A DNA stretch of 64,000 bases, taken from assembly GCA_028289545.1 (NCBI GenBank), contig JANQPG010000029.1, positions 32,687 through 96,686 on the forward strand, read 5' to 3'. The notes under the pieces are model-generated. The model did no database searches, was not told where the DNA came from, and saw only the letters and a list, made by a program, of their open reading frames with translations. The translations under genes were made by a program, and so were the position numbers. This document shows positions 17,666 through 26,208 of the stretch, piece by piece. The stretch is from Woeseiaceae bacterium (GTDB lineage Bacteria > Pseudomonadota > Gammaproteobacteria > Steroidobacterales > Woeseiaceae). The number at the start of each line of letters is the position of its first letter. Within the stretch, counting starts at the first letter, position 1.

Positions 17666-19651
17666 TCAGCCAGCGGACGGGAACTCTATCACTCTGTCGT
17701 CTCGTGCTTCCCGTTTCACACTCTGCTTCCGTTTCCAGACGTGATCGTCGATGCCTTCGCTGGGCGTGTACTCTTTTACGGCCTCGATGAGGATTTCTTT
17801 GGCTCGTTCGTAGTCGCGTCCGGCGGACGTGGATTTCATTTCGTCGATCAAGCTGTTGAGCTTGTCTTTGGAAATACACTCTTCGTCGGCTCTTAGAATT
17901 CGCGGGTGCTCAGTTCCGGTGACGTTGCTTCCGATCAACAGTTCCTCATAGAGCTTTTCTGCGGGGCGCAGACCGACAAAGGCAATCTCGATATCACCCT
18001 CCGGAAGCTCCGGCCCCTTAACGGTCATCCCCATCAAATTGATCATGCGAACGGCAAGATCGTAGATCTTCACGGGCTTACCCATATCCAGAACGAACAC
18101 GTCGCCACCTTTGGCCATGGCGCCCGCCTGAATAACCAGCTGCGCGGCTTCCGGAATCGTCATGAAGTAGCGAATGATATCGCGGTGGGTAACGGTCACC
18201 GGGCCGCCGTTCCGGATCTGCTGCCTGAACAACGGTACAACCGAACCGGAAGACTCCAGCACATTGCCGAAACGCACCATGCTGAAGCGCGTTGCCGACT
18301 CGGAATTCATCGACTGCAGAATCAACTCGGCCATGCGTTTGGTTGCACCCATCACGTTGGTGGGATTCACCGCCTTGTCCGTTGAGATCAGTATGAAGGA
18401 CTCGACACCGGCATTCCGTGCAGCCCGAGCCGAATGCAGCGTGCCGAACACATTATTGTGTATGCCCTCGAATACATTGTGCTCGACCATCGGCACATGC
18501 TTGTAGGCCGCTGCGTGAAACACTGTGTTTATCTTGAACGCCTGCATCGCCTCACGGAGACGGTCTTCATGGTGCACTGAGCCCAGCAGCGCCACAATCT
18601 CGATATCCAGCTCGGCACGATCACGCAGTTTCCGGATTTCCATTTCGATTGCGTACAGCGAAGGTTCGCACAGCTCGAACATGACCAGACACCGGGGGTT
18701 GAGCTTGAGTATCTGTCGGCACAGCTCGGAACCGATAGACCCTCCCGCTCCGGTAACCATCACCGATTTCCCGGTAATCGATGCCCTCAACAGCTTCTCG
18801 TTGGGCGGCACTGAGTCGCGACCGAGCAGGTCTTTGACATCGACGTCGGCAATATCGTCCAGTTTTGCCTTACCACTAACGATAGCATCGAGCTCTGGAA
18901 CCGTCTGAACATGCACCGGGTGTTCGGATAACTGCTCGAGTATTCTCCTGCGGCTTCGGCGCGATGTCTTCGGCAGTGCCAGAAGAACACGCGAAACACC
19001 GAGCTTCTCGATGACGTACTGCAGATCGGAAGGAGGATAAACTTCAAGTCCCTTGATCCGCTTTCCACTGAGCTTTTCGTCATTGTCGAGCAGGGCTACG
19101 GGTGCGAACTCCAGCGAACTACGCAGGCTGGAAACCAGCTGCGCACCGAGGCTGCCCGCACCGTAGATTGCAACCTTCTCCTGAATGCCCAACCGTTGCC
19201 GCGTAGCGAGAAACACCGAAGCGAAATAACGAACGGCAGTCAGGAAGATCACCGTCAAGGCGCAGAACACCAGAGCCCATCGCATTGCTAGGCTGTTGTG
19301 ACCGGCCAGGAGCAGAATGGTGGCGCCGAATCCGCTGCATACGACGGAGATCGTGCTTGAGGCAGCCAGCAGGTCCAAACCAACGTAGCGCACGACGGAT
19401 CGATAAAGCCCGAGTCGCCACGCAAACAACACCGCGATACTCGCTGGTGCCAAAGCAACGAGCCAACCCGTTAAGTTCGTTAATCCGGTCTCTGCCAGAA
19501 CCCAGAGCGCGAGCACCGACGCACAGATTGTGCCGGCAAGGTCAACCAGCATCGAGAGCGCCGCCTTGCCGTTTCTGGACATGTTGATGAGGTCATGACG
19601 AATGCTGTCGAGCATCGCCCGTCTGGTGTTGGCCATAGCATCGCTCTTCAT
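17666..19651 (-). CDS. Membrane-bound UDP-GlcNAc 4,6-dehydratase (WbpM/CapD/FlaA1 family)
   Basis: A 661-residue inner-membrane nucleotide-sugar dehydratase. Four N-terminal membrane segments (about 30-135) precede a first nucleotide-binding-like domain and a SDR domain with VTGAGGSIGSELC. Its active-site segment STDKAVNPTNVMGATK has Met where most SDRs have the catalytic Tyr, as in WbpM-type enzymes. It would make UDP-4-keto-6-deoxy-HexNAc, the precursor of UDP-QuiNAc or UDP-FucNAc. The order epimerase/reductase, WecA-like transferase, this gene matches the wbpV-wbpL-wbpM end of Pseudomonas O-antigen loci. An alternative start lies at Met6 (19636). Confidence 0.9.
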   Translation of the reverse strand: MKSDAMANTRRAMLDSIRHDLINMSRNGKAALSMLVDLAGTICASVLALWVLAETGLTNLTGWLVALAPASIAVLFAWRLGLYRSVVRYVGLDLLAASSTISVVCSGFGATILLLAGHNSLAMRWALVFCALTVIFLTAVRYFASVFLATRQRLGIQEKVAIYGAGSLGAQLVSSLRSSLEFAPVALLDNDEKLSGKRIKGLEVYPPSDLQYVIEKLGVSRVLLALPKTSRRSRRRILEQLSEHPVHVQTVPELDAIVSGKAKLDDIADVDVKDLLGRDSVPPNEKLLRASITGKSVMVTGAGGSIGSELCRQILKLNPRCLVMFELCEPSLYAIEMEIRKLRDRAELDIEIVALLGSVHHEDRLREAMQAFKINTVFHAAAYKHVPMVEHNVFEGIHNNVFGTLHSARAARNAGVESFILISTDKAVNPTNVMGATKRMAELILQSMNSESATRFSMVRFGNVLESSGSVVPLFRQQIRNGGPVTVTHRDIIRYFMTIPEAAQLVIQAGAMAKGGDVFVLDMGKPVKIYDLAVRMINLMGMTVKGPELPEGDIEIAFVGLRPAEKLYEELLIGSNVTGTEHPRILRADEECISKDKLNSLIDEMKSTSAGRDYERAKEILIEAVKEYTPSEGIDDHVWKRKQSVKREARDDRVIEFPSAG

Positions 19652-20004
19652 TTTATGAGGCTGCGGCGACTCGATTCCTGTCCTGTCAGCGCCCTTGCTA
19701 AATCCCGCGTCGCGGAGCTTACCGTATCTGACTGGCCCTTACCACATGACGTGACCTGTCGACAGGTCTTCGCATCGCCCTATTTTCTATGTTCCAACGA
19801 GCCCGGCACCAATGCGTTGACCGCTACATTAGCACTGCAACTTGCATCGGCAATTCGGCTCGCACCATCCGGTAACGGATGATAACGGAAAAACTGTATA
19901 TATCTGTACGATTTTGTACTTTTCTGTCTGGTGGCCTGGCAACGCGCCGCCCTGCGACAGGAGACACTGGCGATCTCACGCTTGCGTCGGAACACATCGA
20001 CACG
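19652..20004. other. Intergenic region upstream of the WbpM-like gene
   Basis: No gene is apparent in these 353 bases. They contain a 16-bp perfect palindrome (19753-19768) and a distinctly AT-rich patch (about 19880-19930). This is one of the few real gaps in the 40-kb capsule series, so an internal promoter for the WbpM-like gene and the genes after it is plausible. Confidence 0.5.
19753..19768. promoter_or_regulatory. 16-bp perfect palindrome, candidate operator
   Basis: GACCTGTCGACAGGTC reads identically on both strands. It lies about 100 bases upstream of the WbpM-like gene start (19651), in a non-coding gap. Its symmetry suits a dimeric repressor or activator site. I do not recognise the regulator. 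Confidence 0.45.
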
Positions 20005-21042
20005 CTACGAAACGGCCGAGTCGGATTTGTCCGGGCGGCCCGAGCCCAGCAACAGCGAGACAATCACGAGAGGCGTCCATGCCAGACAGGTGAGCCACCA
20101 CCCGGTTTCCGGTTTTCTTGCCGCGACAAACGCGAGTGGAAGCAACCAGACGACGTTGATGGCCAGTACCAGAAGCGTAACCGAGCGGTGGCTGCCGAAA
20201 CGTCTCGCAGCCTTTTGGTAAGCGTGGCTGCGATGTGCACTGTGCCACTCATCACCACGGAGCATCCGTGTCACCAGTGTCACCGTCGCATCGACGACAA
20301 ACACGCTACTGAGAATCAGCCACGGCCACAACGGCATGATGCCTTGTCCGCTTGCGACCAGCGCAATAGCCACGAGTATGAAGCCGGCGAAGGCGCTGCC
20401 GACATCGCCCATGAATATTTTCGCCGGCGGCCAATTCCAGGCCAGAAATCCTGTTGTCGACGCAGCGAGAGCAGCCAGAAGGACGTTCACGGCTCCGCCT
20501 TCCGAAACACCTATCAGGAGCACCGCGCTGGTCGCTATGAACGTCGTTTCCACTCCTGCAATCCCGTCTATGCCATCCATGAAGTTGAACGCGTTTGTGA
20601 ACCACACCATAAACACGACAAGCAGAATGTCGCCCGTCACACCCAGGTCAACCTGGGCCCGACCGAAATCGACAGGAGGCATCCCTCCGAGCGCAATGAC
20701 GACCCCGGCCGCGACGGACGCTTGAACGAGAAACCGCCAGATCGGAGCAATATCCACATGGTCGTCGAGAAAACCCACGGCGGCGATAGCCACCGTCGCT
20801 GCAAGCAACACGATGAACACCGTCGAGCTCAGCATGGAAGCCATATAGACCGATACAAGGACGCCGGCGAATACGAGGACAATACTCAGCCCGCCTCCAC
20901 GGGGCGTCGCGGTGCTATGTGAACTGCGATCGTTCGGTATGTCTACAAGGTTTGTCCGCAGGGCGTAAAACCTGACGACGCCGGTAATCACAACGCCCAG
21001 AATCAGGGCTGCAACAACGAGTGTCAGCTCGAAGACGCCCAT
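20005..21042 (-). CDS. Polyprenyl-phosphate HexNAc-1-phosphate transferase (WecA/WbpL family, GT4 membrane type)
   Basis: A 345-residue polytopic protein with about 10-11 membrane segments. It has the MraY/WecA-family motifs DIPNDRSSHSTATPRGGG, FLDDHVDIAP, AFNFMDGIDGIAG and the cytoplasmic loop RGDEWHSAHRSHAYQKA. It would transfer a HexNAc-1-phosphate, probably QuiNAc or FucNAc given its neighbours, to undecaprenyl phosphate and so start the repeat unit of the Pse-containing polysaccharide. It directly abuts the epimerase gene upstream. Confidence 0.92.
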   Translation of the reverse strand: MGVFELTLVVAALILGVVITGVVRFYALRTNLVDIPNDRSSHSTATPRGGGLSIVLVFAGVLVSVYMASMLSSTVFIVLLAATVAIAAVGFLDDHVDIAPIWRFLVQASVAAGVVIALGGMPPVDFGRAQVDLGVTGDILLVVFMVWFTNAFNFMDGIDGIAGVETTFIATSAVLLIGVSEGGAVNVLLAALAASTTGFLAWNWPPAKIFMGDVGSAFAGFILVAIALVASGQGIMPLWPWLILSSVFVVDATVTLVTRMLRGDEWHSAHRSHAYQKAARRFGSHRSVTLLVLAINVVWLLPLAFVAARKPETGWWLTCLAWTPLVIVSLLLGSGRPDKSDSAVS

Positions 21043-22026
21043 TTACCTGGAAGCCAGGTACCAGTCGACGGTGTGCGCTACGCCGCGATCCAGCGAAACA
21101 GGTGGTGTCCAGTCCAGCGCGTCTTTCGTTTCACTGATGTCTACTGTCAGCGACTCGACGAGCCTGTCTATCTCCGCTCGCCGACCGAGCAGCGAACCCG
21201 CCAGGCGGAGAAGACGCGGCGAGAACGGAAAAACCCGACTCTGCCTCGACATCGCTGCTGCAAGTTTCAGGACAAGATTTCCCGTGGACACATCGGTGTT
21301 GTCGGACACCAGCAGTTTCTTACCGGCCGCGGCTTCGTTTGTCAGGCACTCGCGTATTAGATCGCATAGGTTCTGTACATTCACCATACTCCGCGCATTC
21401 CGCACGCTACCCAGCGGCAAGGGAACCCCGCGATCCACCAGCTTCAGCAGGCGAAGGAAATTGCCGCCTACGCCCGGCCCGTAGACCAGCGGCGGACGAA
21501 TTATCGTGTACGGGCACGAGATTTTGCGCGCTACCTTCTCAACCTCGATTTCCGCCTCATGTTTGGAAACGCTGTAGGGATCCTGCGGATCCGGTTCATC
21601 GTGCGCGCAGATCGCCGAATTCGCGCCCGACTCCCCAAACACCTTTACGGTACTCACATAGACAAAGCGCTTTAGCTGACCCGGCGAAAGCGCAGCCAGC
21701 AATCGTTCCGTGCCGAATACGTTGACGCGGCGAAACGCCTCGAGCGGCTCATTTTCCTGTTCGTACATTACATGCACCCGAGAGGCCAAATGCACCACGT
21801 AGTCGACGCCGGCCAGAAGCGGTTCCCAATCGACGTCGGCCCCGATATCGCCGACAGGCACGACCGGAAAATCCCCGCCGTTCTTTGTGGGCAGCGAACG
21901 ACGAGCTGCGCCGACAACGTCGAACCCGCTACGCGCAAGCAAAGCACACAGGTGCCCGCCAACGAATCCCGTAGCCCCGGTCACCAGAACTCTGCCCGTC
22001 CCTGAAGTAAGGTCGGCACGGCTCAT
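21043..22026 (-). CDS. NAD-dependent epimerase/reductase (WbpV-like extended SDR)
   Basis: A 327-residue extended SDR. The nucleotide-binding motif is VTGATGFVGGHL (15-26), the active-site Ser/Thr lies in FVYVSTVKVFGES, and the catalytic pair is in DPYSVSKHEAE (Tyr-x3-Lys). In this context it probably reduces the 4-keto sugar made by the WbpM-like dehydratase to UDP-QuiNAc or UDP-FucNAc; a plain UDP-sugar 4-epimerase role cannot be excluded. It abuts the WecA-like gene and overlaps the GT2 gene upstream by four bases. Confidence 0.88.
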   Translation of the reverse strand: MSRADLTSGTGRVLVTGATGFVGGHLCALLARSGFDVVGAARRSLPTKNGGDFPVVPVGDIGADVDWEPLLAGVDYVVHLASRVHVMYEQENEPLEAFRRVNVFGTERLLAALSPGQLKRFVYVSTVKVFGESGANSAICAHDEPDPQDPYSVSKHEAEIEVEKVARKISCPYTIIRPPLVYGPGVGGNFLRLLKLVDRGVPLPLGSVRNARSMVNVQNLCDLIRECLTNEAAAGKKLLVSDNTDVSTGNLVLKLAAAMSRQSRVFPFSPRLLRLAGSLLGRRAEIDRLVESLTVDISETKDALDWTPPVSLDRGVAHTVDWYLASR

Positions 22027-22796
22027 GTCGAGACGGTCGAGCGCGGCCGGCTAAACAGCTCCAGAAGTTTAAATGGAATTTTGGGCATCAGAAAAAACAC
22101 ATTCGTGTACAGACCGTTGCTGACGCAGGCACGAACAATCTCTTTGTTCAGCAGCAGACTGTTGCTTATACCCGACGTGCTTATGCCGCCCATCCGCATA
22201 CGAACCAGGACCTTGTTTACCCTGCGAAACCGAATGCGATTGACGAACAGCCAGCGTACGAACATCTCGTAGTCGGATGCAATCCGATAGTCCAGACTGT
22301 AGAGGCCGAAGTTGTCGTAGACGCGCTTGCGCACATATGTGGCCGGATGCGGCGGCATGAAACCGAATCGCAGCTTCCAGGGTCTGAACCTCCTGGAACT
22401 GTAGAAACGCCTGACGGTGCTGTCCGTCTTCGAGTTTACGTAGACAAGATCGCCGAATACGATATCCAGCTCGTCATTTCCCCGGAAACACTCGACAATT
22501 TCCGATACCGCGTTCTCCGACGCAAAAAAGTCATCGGAATTCAGGAGCCCTACCAAATCTCCGGTGGCGAGGCTTATACCCTTGTTCATCGCATCGTATA
22601 TTCCACCGTCCGGCTCGGAAACGACGCGCGCAATGCGATCCTTGAACTCGTCGACAATCGCCAGCGTACCGTCTGTGGATGCCCCGTCCACGATGATGTA
22701 TTCGATGTCCTCGTAGGACTGACTGACGACTGACTCAAGCGTATCTCGTATCGTCTGCTCACTGTTGAAGCAAACGGTGACAATGGAGACCTTCAT
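22023..22796 (-). CDS. Glycosyltransferase family 2
   Basis: A 257-residue GT-A glycosyltransferase, cytoplasmic side. It begins MKVSIVTVCFNSEQT, then has YIIVDGASTDGT and a metal-binding NSDD motif (LVGLLNSDDFF), the WcaA/RfbF-like arrangement. Donor and acceptor are unknown; fucose or a neutral hexose are candidates. Its ATG overlaps the stop codon of a decayed fcl fragment (ATGA), which shows that the gene once lay directly after a complete fcl. A decayed second copy of its 5' end sits after the intact fcl at 29639-29854. Confidence 0.9.
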   Translation of the reverse strand: MKVSIVTVCFNSEQTIRDTLESVVSQSYEDIEYIIVDGASTDGTLAIVDEFKDRIARVVSEPDGGIYDAMNKGISLATGDLVGLLNSDDFFASENAVSEIVECFRGNDELDIVFGDLVYVNSKTDSTVRRFYSSRRFRPWKLRFGFMPPHPATYVRKRVYDNFGLYSLDYRIASDYEMFVRWLFVNRIRFRRVNKVLVRMRMGGISTSGISNSLLLNKEIVRACVSNGLYTNVFFLMPKIPFKLLELFSRPRSTVST

Positions 22797-23180
22797 GGCC
22801 GATCAACACTGTCCGCGAAGCCGGCGCAGGTACTCGCAATACCGCCGCCTAGCTGGATCCCGGAGCTACACTCCGACCCGTTCACCCGGCCCGTATCCAA
22901 AGGCTTGTGGGACGCTCCATCCGGTCCGAAGGCCGCGCGCTCCACAGGAGTCTTCCCTGTTTCAACGGTTGTCCATTGAGTCCATGACTCAAGTCTCTCG
23001 TACCCCGGTTCTGATCTTGTCATCGAGAAGCAGTGCCTGTTGGCGGGTTCGGACAAGACAGCCGGGACGGCATCGCGTTCAGCCGCTCGCGCAGAACCGA
23101 AAGAGGCTCCTTCCGATTCCAGTAATACCACTTTCCGCATTGGTCTCCCTTGAAACCTACAGCAAATACGTGACCGGATA
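22793..23180 (-). pseudogene. Decayed 3' remnant of a GDP-L-fucose synthase gene (fcl)
   Basis: The last codons read KPLDTGRVNGSECSSGIQ then SVDRP and a stop, against KLLDTSRINALGWSPGIG then SVDRL in the intact Fcl at 29851-30786. The DNA is alignable over about 150 bases, and weaker similarity (the region around CFSMTR versus CVFLMR) can be followed to about 23,150. The 5' half of the gene is missing. Catalytic residues would be absent, so the open frame of 152 codons is not a functional enzyme. The stop overlaps the GT2 start by four bases. Confidence 0.8.
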
Positions 23181-23300
23181 CTAGCATCTTCTTCGGATCC
23201 ACCCGCTAGAGAGGCGTCAGCTCGACGCGAACCGTTCGAAGCTGGCTTCACGCACAGGATTCCTTATCATTTCATTGTTTACGCCTGCTGCACGCTGCGG

Positions 23301-23339
23301 CTCAGCCTGCAGCTACTCAGCCTGCAGCTACTCAGCCTA
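23301..23339. repeat. 15-bp tandem repeat, 2.6 copies
   Basis: CTCAGCCTGCAGCTA occurs at 23301-23315 and 23316-23330 without mismatch and is followed by nine more matching bases. It lies in the non-coding gap between the fcl remnant and the DUF4910 gene, near one junction of the cassette. Confidence 0.85.
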
Positions 23340-23389
23340 CCTGGCAGGTCGCCTTTGCTCGACAGAGGGAGGGCCGCAAACCTATCCGC

Positions 23390-24721
23390 TCAAGAGTCTA
23401 CGACCTCGAGCAGACCTTCCTTTTTCAGATTCGTGAGACTCTCGGCCAATTCCCAAAGCGGTGTGCCAATTCTCTCGGCGATTTCCAGCGAGCTGAGACT
23501 GCCGTCGGCATAGGCCAGGAAATTCATCATACTTCGGACATGCCGTGCGCTGTCTTTGGTGCTGACGGTTGGATAGAGGCCGCGCTTGCCCAGCTGCGGC
23601 TCGCAGGACACCGTCGCCCGCAGGGTCTCGTTCATCTCCACACATTCGATCGCTTTTTGAATCGCTTCGTAGCCACCCTGGAGCCCTGATGGCGTTACCA
23701 GTGTAAGGTCGTCGAGGGACGTATGGTATTCGGGGTATTCGCCGTACTTGCTGCGCATGATCGAGCATACGGGAAGATCAATACCCGGGCTGCAATACTG
23801 ACGCTCGTCGCTGCCTCGATCCAGGTAGCTATAGGTCACATAGTCTGGATGTTCATGCTGCATGACATGCAGGGCCGCGCGGTCGGCCACGGTTTCTCCG
23901 CGACGGGACGGCAAGTAGGAATAAGCTCGGTCATCACCGACGCAGCTAATATTGAACCCTGCCACCATCTTCTTTTTCATGGCGTCAGCATGCCGGCTCA
24001 GATAGACGATTGATCCGATGGTCTCCGGAATCAGCACGATGCGATAGGTATACCTGCGCCGGGACAGCCCTTGCAGCCACTTCGCCAGAAAAGTCGTTAC
24101 GACCGGCCCGGATAGCTCATTGTTGGCCATAGACGGGTGACAGAGATAGCTGGACAAAAAGACTTCGGCGTCTGTTTCCCCGGGCAGTATCAACTCACCG
24201 TAGGACAGGGACCCGTCTCTCAAATCACTGTCGATTACGACGGTATAGTCCCCGGGACGCAGTTGTTCTCGATCCTGGTGCGCTATACAGAACCCCCAGC
24301 GCTCTTTGTAATACGACGTTACGTAGGGGATCGCCGTGGGTTGGTCGGGGAGCGAATACAGGTGTTCCTGCAGTTCATCCAGTGTAACTGTCCTGTTGAT
24401 CGGGACCGAATAACCGACAACGTGCAGATTGCACTCTTTGAAATCGCAGATCTTCGTGCCATCCGGTTTCAGAATGTAGGCATCGCGGATATTCCATTCC
24501 CGGGGCACTTCCCAGTCAAAGCATGCCGTGCCCGTAGGCACTTCCGTCACCTGGAGGCCAGGAAGATGTTCGCTCAGCATAGCCAGCGACGTGCGGAAAC
24601 CGTTCCCGGTGATGCTGCGGCATATGGGAAAAAGGGCCTCACACAGATGGTGCATCTGCTGCCCCAAAGACCTGGTGTTGGTCAACGCAACGTCCTGCCT
24701 GAACGCCGGGGGCGGAGACAC
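23390..24721 (-). CDS. DUF4910 (M28-aminopeptidase-like) hydrolase with C-terminal winged helix
   Basis: A 443-residue protein of the DUF4910/DUF2172 group, which has a Zn-aminopeptidase-like core and recurs in polysaccharide and secondary-metabolite loci. Candidate metal ligands are in SSYLCHPSMANNELSGP (His and Glu), IPETIGS, GSDERQYCSPGIDLP and EYHTSLDD. The C-terminal 60 residues (SLEIAERIGTPLWELAE) look like a winged-helix module. The first start is GTG at 24721; the Shine-Dalgarno sequence is weak, and Met23 is an alternative. It lies ten bases after the MaoC-SDR-ACP gene. The substrate is unknown; an amidase or deacylase acting on an N-acyl sugar is an inference from context. Confidence 0.82.
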   Translation of the reverse strand: MSPPPAFRQDVALTNTRSLGQQMHHLCEALFPICRSITGNGFRTSLAMLSEHLPGLQVTEVPTGTACFDWEVPREWNIRDAYILKPDGTKICDFKECNLHVVGYSVPINRTVTLDELQEHLYSLPDQPTAIPYVTSYYKERWGFCIAHQDREQLRPGDYTVVIDSDLRDGSLSYGELILPGETDAEVFLSSYLCHPSMANNELSGPVVTTFLAKWLQGLSRRRYTYRIVLIPETIGSIVYLSRHADAMKKKMVAGFNISCVGDDRAYSYLPSRRGETVADRAALHVMQHEHPDYVTYSYLDRGSDERQYCSPGIDLPVCSIMRSKYGEYPEYHTSLDDLTLVTPSGLQGGYEAIQKAIECVEMNETLRATVSCEPQLGKRGLYPTVSTKDSARHVRSMMNFLAYADGSLSSLEIAERIGTPLWELAESLTNLKKEGLLEVVDS

Positions 24722-24731
24722 GGGATAATGC

Positions 24732-26207
24732 TCATGTTCGTGAACTGAGTTTCGTCAGACAAAGTGCGACGAGCGAATCGAACAGTAAGGTTTCCGAGAT
24801 TTCCTCGGTGCTAAACGCAATACCGAGTTCTCGCTCGAGTTCGAGCATCATCTTGATATGGCCCAGAGAATCCCAGCCTGATATCGTGCCAATCCCGGCC
24901 CCGGCCAACGATGTCGATGGCGCGAGTTCCAGTACGTTGCAGACGATCGTCGAGATCTGAGTGACTACCGCGTCGTCAGACACAAGGACCTGGCCACCCA
25001 CAGAATGGCTCTCCGCAGGAGCGCCAGCAGCAACCTCTGAAACAGGGGCAGCACCCGGTCCCCGGGGCATATGGAAGCCAAAGTCGCCGACACGCTTGCC
25101 CTGAGTATCCAGTTCGATGTAGTTACCCGACTGATCCGGGTGAACAGCCATATCGAGTACCGTTTCGGCAACTTCTTCGGGTAACAACACCCCGGCATCG
25201 TCAAGTCGATAGCCTTCGGAATAGGCCCCTTTAACAGAGCTGGGAGCCAAGGTCAGAAAGCGGGCGCCCCACTTCGAATAGCTTGTGTGCAGACCATTGA
25301 GCAGTCCGGTCGCGGCATTCTTGGCCGCCACGTAATTCTCCCAACCGGGAGGTGAAGTTGAAACAGCTGTACTGCCAATTTGAATAACCGTCCCTGCCTG
25401 CCGCATAAGAAAAGAAGGTAGCACTGCGTTACACAGTGTCGCCAAGGCACGAAATTGAACGGCGAGCAGCCGTTCAAGACTCGAATCGAGCGGCGGAGAT
25501 GCGCTGTGCACGAGCAGCGACAAGTTATTTGCCTTTTCCAGCACCGACGCCAGTGCATCGCATCCGTCCGCGGTCTCCAGGTCACCGGCAACCAGCGACA
25601 CGGCACAGTCTTCTCCGCAGGCGTCTGCGATCCGCTGCGCGGCTTCCCTGCTTTTTCGGTAGTGCAGAATCAGGTTCCAACCGTCCCTGGCCAACCGCCT
25701 GGATATCGCCTGACCTATGTCCCCGGACGCTCCGGTGATCAGGGCGGTTTTGTCACCGGCTGCCGGCTGAATGGCGTGCTGGGAGGGCGTCTCCCATTCG
25801 TCCGATCGGGCCTGCACGTCCATGTCGCAGCACAAGACGACCTCGACGCCGCGCAGCCCGAGCACGCGAATGCTCAGAATTCTGTACGTGGAATTGATCG
25901 CGGTGATTCGAGCCGAATAGCAAATCGAGTCTCCGTACAGGACCGGTTTCAGGGCCTGCACCTTGTGCCCCAGGTACAGCGACGGCTCGCCGGGGAAAAC
26001 TGTACCGGCGATTGCGGAGATCGGCGCCATCACCAGATGCAGCGGTGCGACCGCCACGTCGTAACCACTTCTCCTGGCGTAAGCCTCGTCGTGATGCAAT
26101 GGATTGTCGTCAGCACTAATCGACTCGAAGGCCCTGTAGCCAGCAAGATCGATCACGCGCTCAAACGAAATATGATCGCCAACGGCGAAATCTTGGAAAT
26201 TTGTCAT
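24732..26207 (-). CDS. Three-domain fusion: MaoC-like dehydratase, SDR reductase, acyl carrier protein
   Basis: A 491-residue protein with three recognisable parts. Residues 1-135 are a MaoC/hot-dog domain with the hydratase motif DDNPLHHD (33-40). Residues 153-378 are a SDR with TGASGDIG (158-165) and active-site Ser279, Tyr292 and Lys296. Residues 410-491 are an acyl carrier protein with GWDSLGH, Ser447 being the phosphopantetheine site. Together these could reduce a 3-oxoacyl group, or hydrate an enoyl group, on the built-in carrier to give a hydroxyacyl-ACP. It starts two bases after the stop of the FkbH fusion and is co-transcribed with it. I know of no standard name for this fusion. Confidence 0.88.
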   Translation of the reverse strand: MTNFQDFAVGDHISFERVIDLAGYRAFESISADDNPLHHDEAYARRSGYDVAVAPLHLVMAPISAIAGTVFPGEPSLYLGHKVQALKPVLYGDSICYSARITAINSTYRILSIRVLGLRGVEVVLCCDMDVQARSDEWETPSQHAIQPAAGDKTALITGASGDIGQAISRRLARDGWNLILHYRKSREAAQRIADACGEDCAVSLVAGDLETADGCDALASVLEKANNLSLLVHSASPPLDSSLERLLAVQFRALATLCNAVLPSFLMRQAGTVIQIGSTAVSTSPPGWENYVAAKNAATGLLNGLHTSYSKWGARFLTLAPSSVKGAYSEGYRLDDAGVLLPEEVAETVLDMAVHPDQSGNYIELDTQGKRVGDFGFHMPRGPGAAPVSEVAAGAPAESHSVGGQVLVSDDAVVTQISTIVCNVLELAPSTSLAGAGIGTISGWDSLGHIKMMLELERELGIAFSTEEISETLLFDSLVALCLTKLSSRT

Positions 26208-26208
26208 G

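Noticed and set aside
22793..23251. Open frame of 152 codons as a functional gene
   Set aside because: It aligns to the C-terminal part of the intact Fcl only, with key residues lost and the upstream half of the gene absent; recorded as a pseudogene.
23301..23339. Repeat considered as a CRISPR array
   Set aside because: The units are 15 bases long, directly adjacent and without spacers, and no cas gene is nearby.
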